From Nocardia blacklockiae (GTDB taxonomy: Bacteria; Actinomycetota; Actinomycetes; Mycobacteriales; Mycobacteriaceae), in contig NZ_JADLRJ010000006.1 of assembly GCF_015477355.1 (NCBI RefSeq), positions 1 to 64,000 of the forward strand: 64,000 bases of DNA, written 5' to 3'. Position numbers and translations under genes: made by a program. Positions 59,690-64,000 of this stretch are shown here, piece by piece (positions within the stretch are counted from its first letter, which is position 1; every line of letters starts with the position of its first letter). The notes beneath the pieces are model-generated. The model worked only from the letters and a program-made list of their open reading frames with translations. It had not been told where the DNA came from and ran no database searches.

Positions 59690-59866
59690 TCGATCTCGCG
59701 GTTGCTAGAGGTGGCTCGTGCGCATGGTGCGGATGCTGTCGTTGTTGCCGATCTAGGGCACGTCGCCGGAAGTCTCGCATGTCTGCGTGCGGTGTGTGAT
59801 GTCGAGACTGTTTATCCGCCAGCTACTTTCACGTGCACGGGCGACGGCGTCGAGGGCGAGATATGA
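59690..59866 (+). pseudogene. 3' remnant of a Nocardia accessory gene family
   Basis: An open frame after a stop at 59687 encodes LLEVARAHGADAVVVADLGH then SLACLRAVCDVETVYPPATF. It lines up with the C-terminal half of the protein at 9634-9945 (VDAVVTPSPSHLD, CIVDIETLTP). The N-terminal half is missing, so this is a truncated relic at the right border of the restriction island. The 59443-59689 stretch before it shows no gene. Confidence 0.55.
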
Positions 59867-59954
59867 GTTGCCGATCGGGGCCGTACGGTTGGAGGCGACC
59901 GGGCGGCTCGTACGTCATTGGTCGAGGCACCTGTGAGAGTCGCCCGCGTGCCGT

Positions 59955-60299
59955 TCAGCCCTGGGCCAGGCCGATGACATTGCCTTGTGCATCGGCAACG
60001 ATCGCGACCTGCTTACCCCCGCCGACATCGTGCGGCTCCTCGCTGACGGTCCCGCCGGCCTCGACCAGAGACTTGACCTGGCCGGCGATGTCGTCGACGG
60101 TCCAGAACGGGGTGGGGCCGGTCATGCCGCGCTGGTGGCCGTTGGGGACCAGGCCGACTGCCAGGCCGTCGGAGGTTTCGAAGTGGACGTAGTAGGGCTG
60201 GTCGACGGCGGGGGCGGTGCCGAGCAGGGCGGTGAATTGGGCCTTGGCGGCGTCGATGTCGGTGACCGGGTAGAGGATCGCGTCGAGGGTCTTGGACAT
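59955..60299 (-). CDS. Glyoxalase/VOC family protein
   Basis: 114 aa from MSKTLDAI. It has one VOC repeat pair: LYPVTDIDAAKAQFTALLG, PYYVHFETSDGLAVGLVPNG, FWTVDDIAGQVKSLVEAGG and QVAIVADAQGNVIGLAQ. This is the compact dimeric form common in actinobacteria. AGGAG lies before the ATG. Metal ligands are not obvious and the substrate is unknown. Confidence 0.85.
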   Translation of the reverse strand: MSKTLDAILYPVTDIDAAKAQFTALLGTAPAVDQPYYVHFETSDGLAVGLVPNGHQRGMTGPTPFWTVDDIAGQVKSLVEAGGTVSEEPHDVGGGKQVAIVADAQGNVIGLAQG

Positions 60300-60538
60300 G
60301 GGAGGGGCTCCTTTTAGGGGGTGGGAACTTCGTTGGTTCACACGTTATGGCGGGGGCGGGGCCTGGGACTTCTTGATTCCTGACCGATGCGCGGGCGGTG
60401 TCGCGGACTGCAGGGCGGGCGTCCAGCGGGGTAGGGTCGCGGTGCTCGCTCGTGGAATGAGGACGGGTGGGCGTGGAAGCGGTGGCCGCCCCATGGCCGA
60501 GTGGTGTGGCGGCCGCGGGCACCGATGAGGAGGACGCC

Positions 60539-61879
60539 GTGGGCCGGACAGGCGAGCGCCGCGCCGGAGGCCACGCGGTGGTACTCGGGTGTGGGATGGC
60601 GGGATTGTTCGCGGCGCGGGTGCTCGCGGATCATTTCGCGAATGTCACGGTGTTGGAGCGAGATCGGTTGGGGGAGGGGGCGAAACGTCGAGGCGTCCCG
60701 CAGGGGGAGCATTCGCACGGACTGCTGATGCGTGCCGCGGAGATCGCGGAGGCGCGGTTTCCCGGGCTGATCGACGAGCTGATCGCCGACGGCGCAAAGC
60801 CTTTCGGCGCGTTCGAGGACTTCCGCGCGGTGTTCTTCGGCAATGTGCTGAATCGTGCTGCGACGGGACGAAGTTCGCTGGCTGCCAGCCGGCCGTTTCT
60901 GGAGTCGCATGTGCGGGCGCGGGTGGCGGCGCTGCCGAATGTGACGCTGTGCGAGGACGTTGTCGTGGCGGGGCTGGTCGCGTCGGGGTCCGGTGTCGGC
61001 GGCGTGTGGGTTATCCGCCGGGAGACCGAGGGCGAATCGGAGTCCATCGCCGCCGATCTGGTCGTCGACGCGATGGGGCGTGGTTCACGGGTCGGCGCGT
61101 GGCTTGCCGAGCTGGGGTACCCGCGGCCGCGCGAAGACCGTGTTCCCGTCGACATCGGTTATGCCACTTGCCATTTCCATTTGCCGCTGGATGCGGTGGG
61201 TGGCGATCGGGTCGTCTTGGTCGGGCCGACGCCGAACAGGCCACGCGGGTTCGGGTTCGCCGCGCAGGAGGGGCCGACGTGGGTGCTGTCGGCGTTCGGC
61301 GTCGGAAAGCACGATCGTCCGCCGGCCGACCCGGAAGCGTTGCGGGAGTTCGCCGCCGACTTCGCACCGCGTGACGTCGGTCCGGTGATCCGCCGCGCGA
61401 CGCCCGTCGACACGGTGGCGACCTATCGGTTCAAGACCGCGGTGTGGCGCAGATACGAACTGCTGCAACGGTTTCCCGACGGGATTCTGTCGATCGGTGA
61501 TGCCGTGTGCTGTTTCAACCCCGTCTACGGGAGCGGAATGACGGTCGCGGCCGTCACGGCGGAACTGCTCGACGAGGTATTGAGCGAGGGAACCGAGGAG
61601 CTGCCTCGCCGCTATTACCGCCGCGTCGGTCGCATGTTGCGGACGCCGTGGTGGGTGACGAAGGTCAGCGATATGACGCTGCCGCCAGTCCCGGTCGGGC
61701 CGCCGTGGGTGAAGTCGCTGCTGTATTCGGGGGCCGACCGAGTATTCCGCGCCGCCGCGAACGACCGGGTCGCGGCGGCCGCGTTCCTGGACGTGCTGAA
61801 TATGGATAAATCGCCGCTGCACATGCTCAAACCGCGGGTCGCCGCCGCTACCGTCGGGCTGGTGGGCCGTCGTCGCTAG
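60539..61879 (+). CDS. FAD-dependent oxidoreductase (monooxygenase-like)
   Basis: 446 aa. The FAD-binding Rossmann motif is AVVLGCGMAGLFAARVLADH, followed by VTVLERDRL; the second motif is GILSIGDAVCCFNPVYGSGMTVA, the GD box. VPQGEHSHGLLM is a typical central feature of this group of actinobacterial FAD proteins. The GTG 60539 has GAGGAGG at ideal spacing; a longer form from 60467 is possible. It precedes the MerR gene by 62 bp. The substrate is unknown. Confidence 0.87.
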   Translation: MGRTGERRAGGHAVVLGCGMAGLFAARVLADHFANVTVLERDRLGEGAKRRGVPQGEHSHGLLMRAAEIAEARFPGLIDELIADGAKPFGAFEDFRAVFFGNVLNRAATGRSSLAASRPFLESHVRARVAALPNVTLCEDVVVAGLVASGSGVGGVWVIRRETEGESESIAADLVVDAMGRGSRVGAWLAELGYPRPREDRVPVDIGYATCHFHLPLDAVGGDRVVLVGPTPNRPRGFGFAAQEGPTWVLSAFGVGKHDRPPADPEALREFAADFAPRDVGPVIRRATPVDTVATYRFKTAVWRRYELLQRFPDGILSIGDAVCCFNPVYGSGMTVAAVTAELLDEVLSEGTEELPRRYYRRVGRMLRTPWWVTKVSDMTLPPVPVGPPWVKSLLYSGADRVFRAAANDRVAAAAFLDVLNMDKSPLHMLKPRVAAATVGLVGRRR

Positions 61880-61888
61880 TCGCACACC

Positions 61889-61919
61889 TTGCCTTGACAT
61901 CGACGTCAAGGTTTAGCGT
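61889..61919 (+). promoter_or_regulatory. MerR-type promoter with 19-bp spacer and operator
   Basis: TTGCCT (61889-61894) and TAGCGT (61914-61919) are separated by 19 bp, the long spacing typical of MerR-controlled promoters. A perfect inverted repeat CCTTGAC-ATCGAC-GTCAAGG (61892-61911) lies across the spacer. It should drive the merR-luciferase-like operon. Confidence 0.7.
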
Positions 61920-61941
61920 CGGGGTGTAGCGAGGAGGTTGC

Positions 61942-62346
61942 ATGCTGATCGGAGAACTGGCCGAACGAGCCGGGACGAGTACGCGGACGCTGCGGTATTA
62001 CGAGCAGCAGGGGTTGGTTCGGCCGGAGCGGTCCAGTAGTGGATATCGGGTGTACGACGAAGGCGAATTGCGGGTCGTCCGGAAGATTCGGGCGCTGCTC
62101 GAATTGGGATTCGAGCTCGCCGATACGCGGCCGTTCGTCACCTGTTTGCGGTCGGGATTCGACAGCGGGGACGAATGCCCGGAATCGGTGGAGTCGTTGC
62201 GCCGCAAGCTCGCCGAGGTCGACGAGGCGATGGACCGGCTCGCGGACGTCCGGAAACGGCTGACCGAACGACTCGACGACACGATCGGAGAACCGCCGGA
62301 ACCATTGTGCGAGTTCACCTATCAAGGGTCGGAGGCGCATCGGTGA
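61942..62346 (+). CDS. MerR family regulator
   Basis: 134 aa. The N-terminal wHTH is MLIGELAERAGTSTRTLRYYEQQGL then GYRVYDEGELRVVRKIRALL; a coiled coil follows (SLRRKLAEVDEAMDRLADVRKRL). One Cys in TCLRSG and one in DECPES could sense a ligand, but no metal-binding tail is clear. Its stop overlaps the next gene by GTGA, so it is coupled to the oxidoreductase it probably controls. Confidence 0.9.
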   Translation: MLIGELAERAGTSTRTLRYYEQQGLVRPERSSSGYRVYDEGELRVVRKIRALLELGFELADTRPFVTCLRSGFDSGDECPESVESLRRKLAEVDEAMDRLADVRKRLTERLDDTIGEPPEPLCEFTYQGSEAHR

Positions 62347-63212
62347 AGTTCGCGATCAGCTACAACACGGCGTTCAACGGCACCGACCCCGACCGCCTGA
62401 CCGCCTTCGCGCAGCACGCCGAGAACTGCGGGTTCGAGGCGATCTACGTGCAGGACCACATCGCCCTGTATCCCGGTGCCTCGTACGGAGGGAACGAACT
62501 CCCGCCGACGCTGACCTACCTCGACCCCCTGGACTGCCTGAGCTTCATCGCCGCGGCCACCACGCGGATCCTGCTCGGCACCGGCGTGCTGTTGCTGCCC
62601 TACCGGCATCCGGTCGTACTCGCCAAACGCCTTGCGACAGTGGATGTGCTGTCCAAGGGGCGGATGCGGCTGCTCACCGTCGGGCTCGGCACCTTGCCTG
62701 GTGAGGCGCGGGCGGTCGGCGTGGACTTCGCCACCCGAGGACGACGCGCCGACGAGGCCATCGACGTGCTGCGGCTGTTGTGGGCGGGCGGCTCGGAAGG
62801 CGTCACGCATCACGGTGAGTTCTTCGGCTTCGACAAGCTGTGCAGCTACCCGAAACCTGTTGGGGTGCAGACGCTGCCGATCCATGTCGGCGGCTCCAGC
62901 CGTGCGGCCGCGCGTCGGGTCGGTCTGCGCGGTGACGGGTACTTCGCCGGAGGCATGCTCACCGAGCACGAGCGCGACCACCAGATGACGTTGGCGCGCA
63001 AGGTTGCTGCGGAAGCGGGTCGAGACCCTGCCGCCCTGGAGTATACGCGTTGGGGGTCGAGCGACATGCCTGTCGAGCGCGTGCAGGACCTGGCCGAGCA
63101 CGGGGTGGATCGGGTCGTGGTGAACTTCGCGGGGAGCGAACCGGCGCAGCAGTACGACCAGATGTCGGAATTCGCAGTACGATTCGGCCTCTCCTCCGTG
63201 CCCGCGGCATAA
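62343..63212 (+). CDS. LLM-class flavin-/F420-dependent oxidoreductase
   Basis: 289 aa, a luciferase-like TIM barrel. AFAQHAENCGFEAIYVQDHIAL, AAATTRILLGTGVLLLPYRHPVVLAKRLATVDVLS (in part), GRMRLLTVGLGTLPGE and VGGSSRAAARRVGLRGDGYF are standard. The subclass annotated 'F420-dependent, TIGR03619-like' fits best. The GTG start overlaps the merR stop. The substrate is unknown; a role in redox conversion of a compound sensed by MerR is inferred. Confidence 0.88.
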   Translation: MKFAISYNTAFNGTDPDRLTAFAQHAENCGFEAIYVQDHIALYPGASYGGNELPPTLTYLDPLDCLSFIAAATTRILLGTGVLLLPYRHPVVLAKRLATVDVLSKGRMRLLTVGLGTLPGEARAVGVDFATRGRRADEAIDVLRLLWAGGSEGVTHHGEFFGFDKLCSYPKPVGVQTLPIHVGGSSRAAARRVGLRGDGYFAGGMLTEHERDHQMTLARKVAAEAGRDPAALEYTRWGSSDMPVERVQDLAEHGVDRVVVNFAGSEPAQQYDQMSEFAVRFGLSSVPAA

Positions 63213-63286
63213 CCGCTGGGTTCGAGGCTCTGCGGGATTGCCGACGACACCGCGGCCGAGTCGCCGGTGTGTTCGTTGCCAGCCGG

Positions 63287-63862
63287 TCAGGTGCTCCGAA
63301 TCCCCGCGAGCACGATATCTATTGCCCGGCTCAGGGTCTCGGCATCCGTAGGCTGAGAGGCCGAGGCCTGCGCCAAACCCCTGATGAGTAAATAGATCTC
63401 GTCGACGGTCACCGCGGAGCGGACCGAACCGTCCTCGCGAGCACGGGACAGCACCGCGTCGACCTTCCCGCGCAGATCTCGCGAGATCGACCGCACCGAG
63501 GCGGGCATCCGCCCGTCGGCGTCGAGCAGCGAGGCCAGTGTCAGCTTGGTCGCGCCCGTTTCGATCATCACGCGGATCAGTGTGCGCAGCGCGTCCCACG
63601 CGTCGTCGCCCGCAGCGAGCTCGTCCGCTCGACTGCCGAGGTCGCTGAAGTGGGCGAGCAGGGTGGCCTCGAGCAGGTCGGCCTTGGTCGGGAAGTGGCG
63701 GAAGACCGTCGCCACGCCCACGCCGGCGCGCCGTGCCACCTCCTCGGTGGAACCGGCCGCGCCCTGCTCGCCGAACACCGACGCCGCGGCGGCGAGGATG
63801 CGCTCGCGGTTCTGCCGGGCGTCGTGCCGCACAGTCCTTCTCCTCTCGACGGCCGCGACCAC
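63287..63862 (-). CDS. TetR family regulator
   Basis: 191 aa. The N-terminal DNA-binding part is DARQNRERILAAAASVFGEQG then EEVARRAGVGVATVFRHFPTKADLL; the C-terminal domain (TLIRVMIETGATKLTLASLL) is the common SbtR-like ligand part. It is divergent from the gene entering at 63925, with repeated operator-like sites in the gap. GTG 63862 is the start. Confidence 0.87.
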   Translation of the reverse strand: MVAAVERRRTVRHDARQNRERILAAAASVFGEQGAAGSTEEVARRAGVGVATVFRHFPTKADLLEATLLAHFSDLGSRADELAAGDDAWDALRTLIRVMIETGATKLTLASLLDADGRMPASVRSISRDLRGKVDAVLSRAREDGSVRSAVTVDEIYLLIRGLAQASASQPTDAETLSRAIDIVLAGIRST

Positions 63863-63868
63863 TTTAAC

Positions 63869-63911
63869 CGGAGTCGAGACTTCGCTACAGTAAGCGGAGT
63901 CGTCACTTCGT
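63869..63911. promoter_or_regulatory. Repeated operator-like sites between TetR and the next gene
   Basis: CGGAGTCGAGACTTCGC (63869-63885) and CGGAGTCGTCACTTCGT (63895-63911) are direct repeats with 14 of 17 positions the same, 26 bp apart. Each is a near-palindrome around GGAGTC-NN-GACTTC. They fit two TetR dimers. Confidence 0.6.
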
Positions 63912-63924
63912 TTAGGGGATGGAT

Positions 63925-64000
63925 ATGAAGACTCCGGCCGACGTCGTCGAAGCCGTGACCGCCGGCGTGAGCCGTTTGGTGGCGGGCGGGCTCGATGAAC
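63925..64000 (+). CDS. Start of an unidentified gene, cut by the window end
   Basis: Twenty-five codons are visible, MKTPADVVEAVTAGVSRLVA and a few more, after AGGGG at good spacing. An in-frame ATG at 63919 is too close to that site. The product cannot be identified from this fragment. It is divergent from, and probably regulated by, the TetR protein at 63287-63862. Confidence 0.55.
   Translation, partial: MKTPADVVEAVTAGVSRLVAGGLDE

Overview
The window is high-GC actinobacterial chromosome, most likely from Nocardia or a close relative in the Mycobacteriales. The order of the housekeeping genes follows the Mycobacterium tuberculosis segment around Rv3025c-Rv3001c: cysteine desulfurase, mnmA, a MetE-like protein, ligA, an ACT-domain protein, gatC-gatA, pfkA, gatB, an LppZ-like lipoprotein, DoxX, a Cfp6-like PH-domain protein, then ilvB-ilvN-ilvC. 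GTG starts, ATGA/GTGA overlaps, hairpin terminators without T tracts and many antisense shadow frames fit this lineage. No tRNA, rRNA, CRISPR array or complete insertion sequence was found.

Layout. 1-4111: 3' end of a class 2 lipase, then cysteine desulfurase, mnmA and a stand-alone MetE-like protein. 4224-6794: small membrane protein, AAA ATPase, and an ArsR-SRPBCC fusion with a clear promoter/operator. 6850-12130: accessory segment with an AT-rich orphan gene, a DUF3558 lipoprotein pair, a three-gene translationally coupled operon facing an XRE/DUF397 regulator pair, and a small hypothetical gene. 12155-20041: cupin, MocR regulator, PPOX protein, ligA, acetyltransferase, ACT protein, gatCA. 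20218-25543: MarR regulator, membrane alpha/beta hydrolase, anchored phospholipase A2-like protein, NarL-type two-component pair. 25594-35765: two receptor-type Ser/Thr kinases flanking pfkA, a tandem pair of beta-lactamase-fold lipoproteins coupled to the second kinase, and a second two-component pair. 35949-43558: small protein, ABC/FtsX exporter, gatB, LppZ-like, DoxX. 43625-50219: branched-chain amino-acid block (ilvD, ilvB, ilvN, ilvC) with a leader peptide and intrinsic attenuator ahead of ilvB. 50277-54885: SUKH protein, thioesterase, TetR/DUF2236 pair, secreted peptide, PPOX protein. 55005-59866: restriction-modification island with an R.NaeI homologue, a Dcm-family C5-cytosine methyltransferase, a Vsr nuclease, an unknown protein and a gene remnant. 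59955-64000: glyoxalase-like protein, FAD oxidoreductase, MerR plus luciferase-like oxidoreductase, TetR, and the start of another gene.

How parts work together. gatC-gatA and the separate gatB supply the three subunits of Asp/Glu-tRNA amidotransferase. ilvB, ilvN, ilvC and ilvD give the common valine/isoleucine steps, and the ilvB leader (Ile, Leu, Leu, Val, Ile codons followed by a hairpin and six T) indicates attenuation. The R.NaeI homologue, the methyltransferase and Vsr form a type II system with repair of deaminated methylcytosine. The second kinase and its lipoprotein overlap by 11 bp. A relic of the same kinase 5' end lies before the other lipoprotein copy, so the kinase-lipoprotein unit was probably duplicated and one kinase lost.
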